A stretch of DNA of 64,000 nt, from contig JAPZLL010000002.1 in assembly GCA_036250225.1 (NCBI GenBank), positions 1,488,001 through 1,552,000 on the forward strand, written 5' to 3'. Source of the stretch: Cercophora sp. LCS_1 (Eukaryota; Ascomycota; Sordariomycetes; Sordariales; Lasiosphaeriaceae). The first letter of the stretch is position 1; each line of letters begins with the position of its first letter. The translations under genes were made by a program, and so were the position numbers. Below the pieces are notes generated by a model. The model was not told the origin of the DNA. It worked only from the letters and a program-made list of their open reading frames with translations, and made no database searches. This document shows, in pieces, positions 36,163-46,746 of this stretch.

Positions 36163-36900
36163 ATGCAACCCACATCTTTCCCCCACCTTCTTTCCTTGGG
36201 TCTCCTCGTTGGAACCTCCCTGGCAGTCCCGGCGGCCACATCCGAAACGTGCGAGCCACGCACACTTTGCATTGATGGCCTCAACAGTTGTGGTGTGAGG
36301 TGGGGAGGGTATGTGAGCCCGCTCCAATTGACCAACAGCCTTGCTAAAACCAAGTGTCAGATGCTATGATGTCTGCAAGACCCAAGACCGCCCAGTGGCG
36401 CCACTGTGCATGAGCACAACTGCCGCCCCGAGCACCACGTCCTCGGTTGTCAGCGCAACCGCAACAAGCAAGCCAACCACTCGTCGCCAGAGACCGTCAA
36501 ACACACGTTCCCGGCGGCCCCGTCCTACCAGGCCCGCCACCACAACCTCTGCGCCAGGTCCTCCTTCTACCCGTGTTCCGCCGCCAATCGTCACTACAGC
36601 GCCCATCAACACGGCCACCTGCCCAGCTGGTAAGACTGGCTCTGGAATGACTGTTTGCATGGATGCAATCAACTCTTGCGGACGAACATACGGAGGGTAA
36701 GTAGTACTGTTATTGAGATGTTTGTTGTGGCCCTGTCTTTCTTGAGCTTCGCCTTGGATGCATATTGAGGGCTACGTGAAAGCTGACTTTGGTTTAGATG
36801 CTTCCCTGACTGCAGGCCTTGGCCATCATTCGCAGCTCCTCCGTGCCCCACCACCAACACGGTCACTGTTGTGCCTACTCAGGGGTTGCGTTACATCTAG
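36163..36900 (+). CDS. Secreted protein with two cysteine-rich modules and a Thr/Pro/Arg linker
   Basis: Exons 36163-36308, 36361-36696 and 36798-36900 encode 194 residues. Signal peptide: residues 1 to about 21 (Leu/Gly-rich core). Module 1 has Cys30, 36, 43, 50, 54 and 65; module 2 has Cys136, 148, 155, 162, 166 and 177. After the first interval the spacings are identical (6, 6, 3 and 10 residues), with the shared core C-[IM]-D-[GA]-[LI]-N-S-C-G and a GGC step. Both introns (52 and 101 nt) are phase 2 and cut the same Gly just before the fourth Cys of each module. The linker (about 66-134) is rich in Thr, Ser, Pro and Arg and is a good O-glycosylation target. I know no named domain for the module. 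An apoplastic or wall-associated role is inferred from secretion and disulfide potential only. Confidence 0.82.
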
Positions 36901-37098
36901 GGGCTGGTTGTCCTCTACTGTATCTGTAGATCATTCATTCAAAATTGCATGAATCAAATGTCAATTCCACTTCTTGTTTTCGTGTCCTCTTGGGTGCCAC
37001 ACTCAAACGTGTACAATGACAAAGTCTCGCCTTTTCGTATATGTCTATACCCATGTCATTTACAGCAAAAACGCACTCAAACTCCCGACTTGGTACCT

Positions 37099-39128
37099 CT
37101 ATTTCTTCATGCCCGCCAGATACGCCACATCGCCACCCTCTCTCAGCTTTGTACCCTTTTCAATAACGGCCTCCTCCATCTCCAGCTGATACTTCTTCAT
37201 CTTCTGATGATACACGGGCTCGTAAGCGCCAATAATGCGGATGGCCAAGAGCGCCGCGTTGGTCGAGTTGTTGATACCCACCGTGGCGGTTGGTACGCCT
37301 CTCTGTTTACTACGTCAGCATTGTCAATTAGCATGATTTGTAGGACTACATACCGGCATCTGCACGATGCTTAACAAGCTGTCCATCCCATCAAGGTGGG
37401 TCGCCTTCACCGGCACGCCGATTACGGGCAGCGGCGTCTCCGAGGACAGCATGCCCGGGAGATGGGCGGCGCCACCAGCCGCGGCGATGATAACCTTGAT
37501 GCCCTTGCCAGCTGCTTCGTCGGCGACACGCATCATATACTTGGGCGTGCGGTGAGCAGAGGTGATATCCAGGGCGTAGGGGACGTTGAACTCCTTGAGG
37601 ATGTCCAGACCGGCCTTGAGGACGGGGAGGTCCGAGTCAGAACCCATGGTGACGAGGACGAGGGGTTTCCCGGGCGCGCCCTCGCCCTCGCCGTTGCTTT
37701 TCTGGATGGATTTCGGTTCGACGGCGGTGGCGAAGGTTTCTGGAGAGGCACGGTCGTCCTTCTTGGGGGTGGGCGAGGGTTCCTGTTGGGGTCGGAGGGT
37801 CTCTGTTGTGGCGGTGAGACGCTCCTCGCGAATCTCGTCGACAAGCTGGATGAAGGACTGGGCCTTGGCCTCGAGGTCGGCGATTGAGAGCGTGTTGGAG
37901 GTGATGGTGATGTGGCCGATCTTGCGGCCGGGCTTGGAAGCCTTGCCGTAAAGGTGGAGGTAGACGTCCATGTCGTCGTCAAATGTGCTGCGGGCGAGCC
38001 GGTTGAGCTTGTGGTGCGAGGTTGGCTCGGCACCGCCGAGGATGTTGAGCATGATGGATGACGAGACGCGGGGGGTGAGCTTCTCGGGGACGGGCAGGTC
38101 AAGGACGGAGTGAATCTGAGCCTTGAACTGGGACATGTAGGGGACGGCTTCGATGGTGTAGTGCCCCGAGTTATGGGGGCGAGGAGCTACTTCGTTGACG
38201 ATGAGAGATCCTGGGGCGTGTTAGCGGACAAACACAAGATGGATACCGCCGCGCTCTTACCATCTTTCATGACGAACATCTCAACTGCGAAAACGCCGCG
38301 TCCCCAGAGGGTGCTAACGACGCTGCAAGCCAGTTCCTTGGCCTTCTCAAAGGTCTTGGGCTTGATCTTACTGGACACCCCCCTTGGCGGCATGTACACC
38401 TTGGTGCAGATGCTGTCCTCGTGGACCGTCTCAACGGTAGGATAGGCAACGCAGCTCTTGAGATTACCCTCGTCGTCCTCAGTCCTGATGACCATAACGG
38501 CGAGCTCTTGCACAAAAGGTGCCCACTTCTCGGCGTAAAGAGGCAGGCCTTTGAGCGCGTTGAGCGCAGGCTCAAAGTCCTCTTCGCTGGTGACCTTGAA
38601 GTTTCCTCGGCCATCGTAGCTTCCTTTCCGTGCCTTGAGCATGAAAGGGAAGCCAAATTTGCTCAGGACGGACTTGAGTGAGTCAATGGGCGACTCGCCG
38701 AGCTCAAGCGATACCTGATCGGCAATGGGAATCTTCTTCTCGCTGTTGAGGAAGTGCTCCTTCTGGAGATACTTGTCCTGGATGAGACGGATCGTCTTCC
38801 ACGATGGGTGAATAGGCGGCTTGTGAACGGCCGTGGTGCCATCGGCAAGGGTGATCTCAACCCCGTTCTTCTCAATGTCCTCCAGCACTTCGGTCTCAAC
38901 ATGCTCGATTTCCACTGAGATGTAGTCTGAGTGGGCGGCGAGATCCCGGATGCGCAGCGGGTCCTTGAATGAGCCCGTGACATGGCGACCTGTGTCGTGC
39001 GCCTGCTTGGCCGGGGCGTTCTTTTCATCGAGAATTGCGACGTCGATGCAGAGTGGGTTTGCGGCTTCGCAGAGCATGCGGCCGAGCTGGCCCCCGCCCA
39101 GCAGGCCGATGACTGGGTTGGCGCCCAT
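37099..39128 (-). CDS. ADE2: Phosphoribosylaminoimidazole carboxylase (fused PurK-PurE)
   Basis: Exons complement 38261-39128, 37354-38210 and 37099-37302 give 642 residues. Introns are 50 nt (donor GTAAGA, branch CTAAC) and 51 nt (donor GTATGT, branch CTGAC); both keep the enzyme frame. It catalyses carboxylation of AIR in purine synthesis. The N-terminal half is the PurK ATP-grasp part, starting MGANPVIGLLGGGQLGRML and including EIEHVETE, KARKGSYDGRG and VNEVAPRPHNSGHYTIEA. From about residue 474 the PurE part follows, with VTMGSDSDLP, ITSAHRTP, AAAGGAAHLPGM and GVPTATVGINNSTNAALLA. A charged linker of about 50 residues (420-472) separates them. The start was chosen at the ATG just before the nucleotide-binding strand. 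In-frame ATGs further upstream could add an extension of up to about 40 residues. Confidence 0.95.
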
Positions 39129-40029
39129 TGTGTCCTGGTCGGTTTTCAAGCCCATGGAATGCTGCAGCGACGAGTGCGAGTGCTGACTGATGGACTTAAA
39201 ACTCAGCAGCTGTTGGCCATTGAAGATACCGTTCATGCTAGAGTGGATAATGCGCCGAACGGTGCTACGAAATTTTGATGTCACAGCTCCATCGCCGTTG
39301 TCGTTTTTGTCCCGCATTGGGCCGGCATTGGTGAACCTTGGAAACTGCAGCAAGCTCGACAATAAAAGCCGTCTGCAAGAACCACGAGCATTTTATTCCT
39401 CTCTCATTTTTAAAGATGATGGCCATGGTGAATATTTCAAACGGCATACGTTGGGCATTAACATCGACATTTGAGGCTTCACACACTTATGATCAGGCAT
39501 TTTTTCAGGGTGCCCAAACAGTATGGACAACTCGAGCGCCCGTTGCTCGGGGCGGTGGACTTCGTTTTCCGTCGGTGCTCCCAGCAGCAACACCGTTGAA
39601 GATAATCCGCCAATTGAGGTGCATTTGGACCTGCAGCCAGCACCCCACAGTTTGAGAACCATCGTGCGCCTGCAGTAAAAGGATGAACTCTTTGCAGTCA
39701 CTTCGTCTTGTACAACCCTGAACCCTGGCAGCTTCGAATTCTACACCTCGGCGTCAAGAATCACTCTGGAACCTCCAAGTCTTCACCTCAAAGAAACCAT
39801 ACTAGTTTGTGGTATCTGAAGTGTTCTGGACATAAATTCTGGACGAGCACAGTGCGGGCTCTTGAGCTGGTGGCATCCATCCCTTGCAGCCCAACTCTCG
39901 CCACTCAGTGACGCATCGCCAGCACATCACCTTCGGGTGAGATACCCACCCGTTCAGTCGTCGCAGGGCTTACGACTTACTCGGTGTACGGAACGGCTAT
40001 TCGTTTAGTGGATTTTTTTGGGGGGAAAT
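39129..40029. promoter_or_regulatory. Divergent promoter region between ADE2 and DUS4
   Basis: Both flanking genes are transcribed outward from this 0.9 kb, so both promoters lie here. The ADE2 frame stays open to about 39362 with several ATGs. No TATA box or known operator was identified. Confidence 0.5.
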
Positions 40030-41457
40030 ATGGCCGAAACGGTGCATACAGACCATGCCCAGTAAGACTCTGTTCACCCACCTGGCCTTACCCCTAGTTC
40101 GAAGACTTGTGCTTTCTGATTTTGGTTCCCCATGGCATACTTCCGATTGACTGACAAATGCCTTCTGCGGCCAAAACAGCCCCCTCAAGCTCTTTGAGTT
40201 TGCCAAGGGCCAAAAGCGGTTTCTCTATACTTCAGCACCCATGGTGCGGTATAGCAAGGTCGGTTCAGGGGTACCTCAGGGGGGACTGTGAAGTTAACCC
40301 CGTAGACAGCTTGCTTTCCGCCAAACTGTTCACCAATACGGAACCGACTTATGTTGGACCCCTATGATATTGGCAAAAGAGTTCAACAGAAACCATTTTG
40401 CTCGGGATAGCGGTATGTGCAAGGTACCAAACCCCTATCCGAGTCCCCTGAACTCACGCCTCCAGATTTCACAATATCCACCAAAGGTGTTCAGCCTCCA
40501 ACAATCGTCCAATTTGGTGCCAATGTGCCCCTCGAGCTCGCCAGGGCCTCAGCCCTGGTAGTTCCCTACTGCTCTGGCGTGGACCTGAACTGCGGCTGTC
40601 CCCAATCATGGGCCTGCGCCGAGACCCTCGGAGCCGCTCTCATGGAGAAGCGTGAACTCGTCCGGGACATGGTTATCGAGACCCGCACTCACCTCCGCCA
40701 GGACGGTTGGGGCGTTGATCTAGAGAAGGATATGGACGACCCCAAAGGTCGAAGCGTTAGTGTCAAGATCCGAGTCCACAAGGACCTACGGTAACTTTCG
40801 TCCCTAATCTCCCCCTTTTGCCAGACCAAACTGACAAACGAACTCCCCTTCCCAAGGAAAACCTTTGACTTCATCACCACCGTTCTCGGTGACCCCAACA
40901 ACCGCAACATCGACTTCCTCACCATCCACCCACGAACCCGCTACACTCCATCTAGCACCCCTATCAACGTCGAAGCCCTCGAGACGCTCACCTCCACCTT
41001 TGGCAAGCAAGTCCCCATCCTCGTGTCCGGTGATGTCTTCACCCTTTCCACCCTCCCATTTACATCCCCTCTGCATCAACCGCCCACCCTCACAGCCAAG
41101 GACTCAGTCGAACAACAACCCTCCAACTCCTTGATCAACCTCCCTCACTTGGCGGGCCTGATGTCCGCCCGCGCCATCCTGGCCAACCCGGCTCTTTACG
41201 CCGGCCACAACGCCTGCCCATGGGAAGCCGTTGACACCTTTTTGAACAACGTGGTGCGGTGTCCGCTTCCCTTTAAGCTGGTACTGCACCACATCACCGA
41301 GATGGTCTCGCCAGGCATGGGACCGAACAAGCGTGCATTGCTGAACAAGCAAGAGAGGAGTGCGCTGATGGGATGTGGGAATATGGTTGATCTGATAGAC
41401 TTTTTGGATGAGAGGAGAGCAGCGGTGGGAGGGCTGAAGAGGGATGGGGGCAGATAG
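40030..41457 (+). CDS. DUS4: tRNA-dihydrouridine synthase, Dus4 type
   Basis: Five exons (40030-40061, 40180-40258, 40310-40412, 40466-40790, 40857-41457) encode 379 residues. The first exon has only 32 bases; its splice produces HPLKLFEFAKGQKRFLYTSA, which fits Dus4 starts. The second intron has a weak donor (GTCGGT). The flavoenzyme reduces uridine to dihydrouridine in the tRNA D-loop, with Dus4 acting at positions 20a and 20b in yeast. Seen motifs: the FMN-binding start APMVRYSK, TDLCWTPMILAKEF, the catalytic loop VDLNCGCPQ with Cys116 as proton donor, VKIRVH with the family Lys, FLTIHPRTR, and LMSARAILANPALY. Divergently placed from ADE2, with no functional link known. Residues about 274-290 (Ser/Thr/Pro/Gln) look like a small insertion. 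Confidence 0.9.
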
Positions 41458-41907
41458 GTAGCATTTACGCAAACAAAACCCAAAGGAAACGTGAGAAAGC
41501 ACCCTGAGCTGGTCGGGTGGGCGTAGCCACCGCCCACCTGAAACGATGTTAGCTATTCGGGATGCTCGCTATGCTATCAAGCGCCTCTCGGGAGGCTGCA
41601 GAGAAATCACCAAGCCACCGTCACTCCTCCAGTTTTCCCCAGGTAGCCATTCTCAAAGTAGTTGGCTCTATGGTACAAATCTGCAGCTCCGCAAGTTCCA
41701 AGCGGGCCCCGTGTCGAATGCACATCCACCCAAACCTCGCTACTCCGTAGTCCTGATTACACAAAGATTAAACAAACCGCCGGGCCCGCTGCCAGCTTTG
41801 GCCCGTCGTCCCCAACGCCTTTCATAACCGAAGAACAACCCGGTCCGTTCCAGTAAACACAGCCCCCGCCAATAGTCTGCTTGACGCAGGTGAAATATAC
41901 AGCCATT
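41458..41907. other. Convergent 3' regions of DUS4 and the cyclin gene
   Basis: A 450-base spacer between two genes that end towards each other. I see no coding or RNA feature in it. Confidence 0.5.
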
Positions 41908-43414
41908 CTATATCTCTCCTTCGTCAACCGCTTCCCGTCTCGCCCTCTTTGCATCCCTATCTGCGTCAGAGTCAGCGTCCATATCGACGCTCTTCCTCTT
42001 AGAGCCCGGTAGCACGGGTGAGCGGAGGCCACCCCCGGATGCATCGTCGTGAATCGAGAGGTCGTTTGCTGCCGCTTTAAGGGCCGCGTCCGAGTCGCCT
42101 CTGCTCATCTGCGAGACCATCTCCATGCTCATGGCGGCGTCGTTCCCGACATCCTCTGTCTTGATCGTCGGAATTTCCTCCTTGACACCTTCTATACTGC
42201 CATCGCCATCGCCATCTCCTTTACCGTTGACTCTCGTCGCGCCGCCGGGGCTTTGGGTCCCGCGATCTGTGCCGATGGGGGTGCCGCCATGACTTGAGCC
42301 ATCGGGATTACCTCTCCTCCTGGTGCTCTCAAGATTAAATTCGGGAGAACCTGGCAACTTGGAGTCCTTCTTCTGCAACGGGTTTTCCTTGTAAAACTCG
42401 GTGATGATAGTCACGGCTTTGGTGATGGTGGTCTCGTCCCCGCCCAGAAACCGCCACCAGGCTTCCCCCCTAACATCATCGATTTTCTCGCGTGTGATCG
42501 TAGATGCGAAGAATAGTGCGCTAATGGCGATCTCGTGCGAGGTCATCATCAGCGGCAGAACTGTAAGGCACGCATCGTTACAGAATGCCCAAGCGGCGTC
42601 GCGAATGGCTTTGTTGTGGTGGAGACCCAACTGTCCAAGTTGCTCGAAAAGTTGGTTGTATGGGATGCTGACCATAAGGTCAAATGTGAGGCTTTCAAGC
42701 ATGCGCTCCTCGTATGTCAAGATGGAATCGCGCCATCGCCAGTACTCCTTACTTTGCTCATCGATAATGAGCTTGGAGTTCTTCTGCGCGACCCTTGCCA
42801 CCGCGATGATCAAGTCTTTTGTCTTCCGACAGTTTTCCTCCGTTTTATTCGCCAGAAATAGCGCCGTGGCCGCGATGTTCTGAGCAAGAAACAACATGTC
42901 AACCATCATTGATCGTTTGCCTGTTTGCGCCGGCACTTACATAATGGTGAACGCCACCCTTATCCTCCACCATACTTGTGCGCATGAAGAACCGGTGGAA
43001 GAAAACGCCGGCCACCCACAGGGTCGTTTGTGGCAAGTTGAGGAGAACGCCTGCTTGGTAGATGAAGTTGACGCCCTTGGCTCTTCTCAGCCGCTCTTCC
43101 GACAGTGACAACCCGTCAATGATGCCCGGTGTACTGCAGACCTCATCGTACGTAAAGAACCACTGGTCAGTTCGGTTTGGCTGCGTGCGCTGCGGGCTTG
43201 AAGGTGCGGGTGATGGGGCGCTGCGACGGGAGTGAGGTCGGGGTGGTGATGTTCTTGAGCTGTGCGTCGGCGGGGATGGGACGGCAGGTGGAACGTCACG
43301 TCTCCTGGCTGGGGACTTCGAGGGGCGATCTAAAGCGGTCGGCGGGGGCTTCGGCGGAAGAGCCGGAGGCTGATAGGCCTCGCGCGATGGACGGTATCTG
43401 TCGATGTTCGACAT
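41908..43414 (-). CDS. pch1: Transcriptional cyclin (cyclin T/K-like, Pch1 type)
   Basis: Exons complement 42941-43414 and 41908-42879 encode 481 residues; the 61-nt intron (donor GTAAGT, acceptor CAG) is phase 0 and joins GGVHHY to NIAATALFLANKTEE. The first about 85 residues are Pro/Arg/Ser-rich. Two cyclin folds follow: the first with WFFTYDEVCSTPGIIDGLS, FIYQAGVLLNLPQTT and FHRFFMR, the second from about residue 220 with DAAWAFCNDACLTVLPLM and ALFFAST. The C-terminal third is acidic and disordered, ending with a basic KRKSVDMD...KRARREAVDEGEI tail that may be a nuclear signal. Such cyclins pair with CDK9/Bur1-type kinases that phosphorylate the RNA polymerase II tail. The alternative is the CTDK-I cyclin (Ctk2/Lsc1); I favour Pch1 on the N-terminal motif. 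Confidence 0.82.
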
Positions 43415-43837
43415 GGTCGGCGACGACGAACGGCTGAGGCTGCCGAGTGAAATATTCCTCCCGTCGCGCGCGCCCTTTTAAGTAGTTATGTTGCAGGCGT
43501 GCTCATTGAGATGAGGTGATGGGTTCGGTTCTCGCAATGTCTCTTGTCGCGAAAGTTGACTGAAGCAAGCAAGGATGGCAGGAGCCTTGGAGTTTGGAAC
43601 CAAGAATAAACCAAAGCTGGGATTCATTATCGTCACTTATCAGAAGCGAGCTGCATTGTGGACCGTGCATCATCTACTAGCTTTACCGTTTTGATGAATA
43701 ACCATAAGCGCCTTGGGGTGGAGCCGTTCGACAACTCTCTTTTGTTACGATATGCGATTGTTTTACTTGTTGTCTGCTCTACAGGTAGTTCGAGGGTATC
43801 AACGCTTGTAGAACTGGATTCTAAATCTTTATCCCCC
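43415..43837. other. Short spacer between the cyclin gene and PRP4
   Basis: About 420 bases between two minus-strand genes. It must contain the cyclin promoter and leader plus the PRP4 3' end. Nothing else is seen. Confidence 0.5.
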
Positions 43838-45565
43838 CTAGGCATCGTAGATCCCCGCCGAGTCGTTCCGACCCCAAAGCTTGACAGTGCGATCGTGACC
43901 ACCACTGACAATCCATTTACCATCCCTGCTCACATCGACGCTGGCCACTGGCCCGGTGTGCCCGCTCAAGGATTGCACAAGGGCCCAGTCATCGGCCGAA
44001 AAGATGTTGACTTTATGGTCGAACCCCGCTGACACAAGAAATGTGCCGGACTTTTTGGGGATTTGCACGCCCTTGTCGTCCTCTCCCGGCGGAACGCCCA
44101 GCAACGGATCGTCGAGGCCCTTGAACCATCTCACATCGGCGACCGCATTTGTGTGCGCGCCGATTCCTCCTGACCTCTGGACCTTCCTGACATCCCAGCA
44201 CTTTATCCATCCGTCGGCGGATGCTGTCAAAACCCTGTGGCCATCCGCACCCCAGTCAAGGCCGTAGATTGGTTTGATGTGGCCGTCCATGTGACCGTCA
44301 AGAATCATGACAGTGCGGCCAGACCGCAAGTCCCATATCCTTCCAATGCTGTCCAACCCTGCGCTTGCAAGGAGCGACCCGTCCGTGTTGAAGCTCACAG
44401 TGTAAACTCCGCGAGAGTGACCTTCTTGCAGCAAGAGTTCCGTGGTAGTTTCGACGTCCCACAGTCTCCATGAGGTGTCCTCCGATGCCGACGCTAGGTA
44501 TTTACCGGACGGGTGAAACTCCACACGACAAACCCGCTGTGAGTGCCCCGAGAGAGTCGATAGCGGTGTGTCTTGATTCAGAGACCAAAGATGAACCTGG
44601 CCTTCGGCGCCTCCAGAGGCAAGATTGACAGAGTTAGGCGACACGTTATGATCCGTCAATGTTGAGCCGGGCATCCAAGCAAGGCCGCTGACTTTGCTAG
44701 TGTGACCTCGGAATGTGCGCTTGTGGTCGAGGCTTGGTACCTCAATGAGCTTCACTTGGCCTCCCCAGTTCCCTATTGCTACTAGTTCGCCATTCGGTGA
44801 CAGTCGGGTCATGCTGACATGGCGATCACCTGCCGTTTGACTGCCTTGAAGCTCGTACGCCTTGAGCCTTTCCTTGACCTCTTTGCGGAATTTGATATGC
44901 GTTCGCAACGGTATCTTAGCCTCTTCCTTCTGGAATTCAATGCGCCTTTTCGCTCTCGGAATCGAATATTGCGCGATGTCTATCCGAGCTTGTAGGAGTT
45001 CTGGTCCACCGCGGGAGTAAAATTCTTCTTCCTGCTCCTCGGCTTCGGCATTCGCCTCGTCGACGTCTTTCATGTCGATGTCAGCGCCATCTTGCCCTGA
45101 GTTCTGCACTTGCTCTGTGAGAAGCTCCCGCAATCGGTCTCTCCTGTCTCCAGGGCCCTCGCCAAACAGGGTGATCGGCTCGCCTAGCTCCCGGAGCTTC
45201 GCCCGTACTCGCCCATCGTCTGTCGGGACGGCTATCGTGGCTGCAAGCCTCCGTCGCTCGAACTGGGATAGAAGGACGGACGCTCTCTCGGGCGCAATAC
45301 CTGCACCAGCGCCGGGGATATCATAGTCACGATCAATTGCTGACTCCACGGTTAGTGCTGAGATGTGTAGATCTAGAGGGAGAGGCTTACGGATCGAATC
45401 TAGATCGACTCCTCCACCGCGCTCCTGTATACAACGACGCGGGTCAGCTCGGCCGTGATCTGTGGTGTTGAGCTGCTGCAATTTGGGCCACGGGGCGTAT
45501 TGAGGAGACGGGCTTACCTCTGGCTCGGCTTCCTCCACGTATGCTCTCCGCGATGGGTGCATCAT
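43838..45565 (-). CDS. PRP4: U4/U6 snRNP component Prp4 (WD40 protein)
   Basis: Exons complement 45518-45565, 45391-45424 and 43838-45339 encode 527 residues. Intron 1 (93 nt, donor GTAAGC, branch CTGAC, acceptor CAG) and intron 2 (51 nt, donor GTAAGC, branch CTAAC, acceptor CAG) both have lengths divisible by three and no in-frame stop, so the gene could also be read through; splicing gives the more compact DLDSIPIDRDYDIPG. The N-terminal part has the Prp4 splicing-factor motif (VLLSQFERRRLAATIAVPTDD, LRELGEPITLFGEGPGDRRDRL). The C-terminal about 300 residues are WD40 repeats (GHTSKVSGLAWMPG, LSGHSQRVCRVEFHPSG, ASEDTSWRLWDV, GHDRTVKLWG). It stabilises the U4/U6 di-snRNP with Prp3 in the spliceosome. 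An alternative second ATG follows directly after the first. Confidence 0.9.
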   Translation of the reverse strand: MMHPSRRAYVEEAEPEVSPSPQYAPWPKLQQLNTTDHGRADPRRCIQERGGGVDLDSIRKPLPLDLHISALTVESAIDRDYDIPGAGAGIAPERASVLLSQFERRRLAATIAVPTDDGRVRAKLRELGEPITLFGEGPGDRRDRLRELLTEQVQNSGQDGADIDMKDVDEANAEAEEQEEEFYSRGGPELLQARIDIAQYSIPRAKRRIEFQKEEAKIPLRTHIKFRKEVKERLKAYELQGSQTAGDRHVSMTRLSPNGELVAIGNWGGQVKLIEVPSLDHKRTFRGHTSKVSGLAWMPGSTLTDHNVSPNSVNLASGGAEGQVHLWSLNQDTPLSTLSGHSQRVCRVEFHPSGKYLASASEDTSWRLWDVETTTELLLQEGHSRGVYTVSFNTDGSLLASAGLDSIGRIWDLRSGRTVMILDGHMDGHIKPIYGLDWGADGHRVLTASADGWIKCWDVRKVQRSGGIGAHTNAVADVRWFKGLDDPLLGVPPGEDDKGVQIPKKSGTFLVSAGFDHKVNIFSADDWALVQSLSGHTGPVASVDVSRDGKWIVSGGHDRTVKLWGRNDSAGIYDA

Positions 45566-46746
45566 TGTGTCGGTCGGTGTAGTCTTGGTTGCTTAGCGCC
45601 TTAGGTTGTTGTGGGGGCTAGTTCGGTCGTTTGGTGTTGAGGCTACTGTCTTTTTTGGTGACCTAAATTTGGTGTCACCGATTCGCGATGCGGCAGGCTT
45701 CACGCCGTGGTTGGACCGATCTTGGGGCACAGACCGGTTTCAACGCTAACCCTAACCCCTGGAAAAGTTTCCTCTGCTGTCGCGTTGCCCACCCTACCCC
45801 TTGAAGGACTTCGAGACGCTTTGCCGTAATGCCAACCATTCGTTTGCAATCACTTCGACACGGATCCCATGGCACGGTTCATACGCATAAATACTGTGTA
45901 ATTGCGAGGCCCGTTTGGCTAATCATAAATTGCCAAATGCAATCGGACTGGCCAACGCATTGGGGGGAGCTGAGCTGCCTGGTCTCCCAAATGGTCCGTT
46001 TTAGGGCGCCTTGTGGCGCTCTCATTCCATGACTCTCTGGCACCTGCAACGGAATGAAATCTGGGATTAGTGCAAGTTGCAAGTCAAGACCAAGGAGGCC
46101 TAAATCGCGGGCAGTTCATGTCACTGTGTGCCTCAAAAGAGCTGCATTACCTCCCCGCATGATCACCGATATGGTTAGAGGCAGGTGTGGTCACAGTCAA
46201 GAAATTGTCCTGGTCTTTTGTTCGGTTCCAGGTTCCGATCCCCAGAACCAAGGCCGCACTTTCCAGCGGGGCGTTTTGGGCGTCAGCTTGGCCCCAGCTC
46301 ACTAAACCCAATTGGCCACATCTCACGGGGCGGGCTGACTGGGATCCCCATGTGAACAACCTTTTTGGCAGGACCTTAAATTTCTGCCTTCTTTCTCTCC
46401 CTTTCTCACCCTACCTTTGAAAGGTAACCTCAACCCAAACACCAGCGAACCCTACAACGACCGAACGAGACATCAATGCATACCGAGACGAACACCGCAG
46501 ACAATTCTTCTTCATTTTTCAAATCCCAGATGCGTGCATTTTCGAGCCACCAAGTCGACCGAAATAATCACATCGAGAAGCGCGCCAACGCCGAGCGCCG
46601 ACGGGGCAAGCCTTGAACGAGAAGCCGATTAGGTTTGCAGGAAGGACGGGTCTGCGGACTCGAGAGTTTACCTTCTGCTCGCTCCTTTTGAACATCACCA
46701 AACCCCACAACTCGTTGGAGAGGATATTACCCCGCAACTATCCAAC
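45566..46746. promoter_or_regulatory. Divergent promoter region between PRP4 and PSK1
   Basis: The 1.2 kb region drives two genes in opposite directions. A CT-rich block at about 46385-46415, typical of fungal transcription starts, lies before PSK1. If transcription starts there, the PSK1 leader is about 330 bases and includes an upstream ORF at 46476-46616. Confidence 0.5.
46476..46616 (+). promoter_or_regulatory. Candidate 46-codon upstream ORF in the PSK1 leader
   Basis: An ATG at 46476 opens a 46-codon frame that ends with TGA at 46614-46616, about 130 bases before the PSK1 start. It lies downstream of the CT-rich block that probably marks transcription start. No further ATG occurs between its stop and the kinase ATG. 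The peptide has no recognisable motif. A leader intron could remove it. Confidence 0.4.

Noticed and set aside
39129..39362. N-terminal extension of ADE2 to earlier ATGs
   Set aside because: The nucleotide-binding fold begins right after the chosen ATG, as in other Ade2 proteins; the extension has no motif, though it cannot be excluded.
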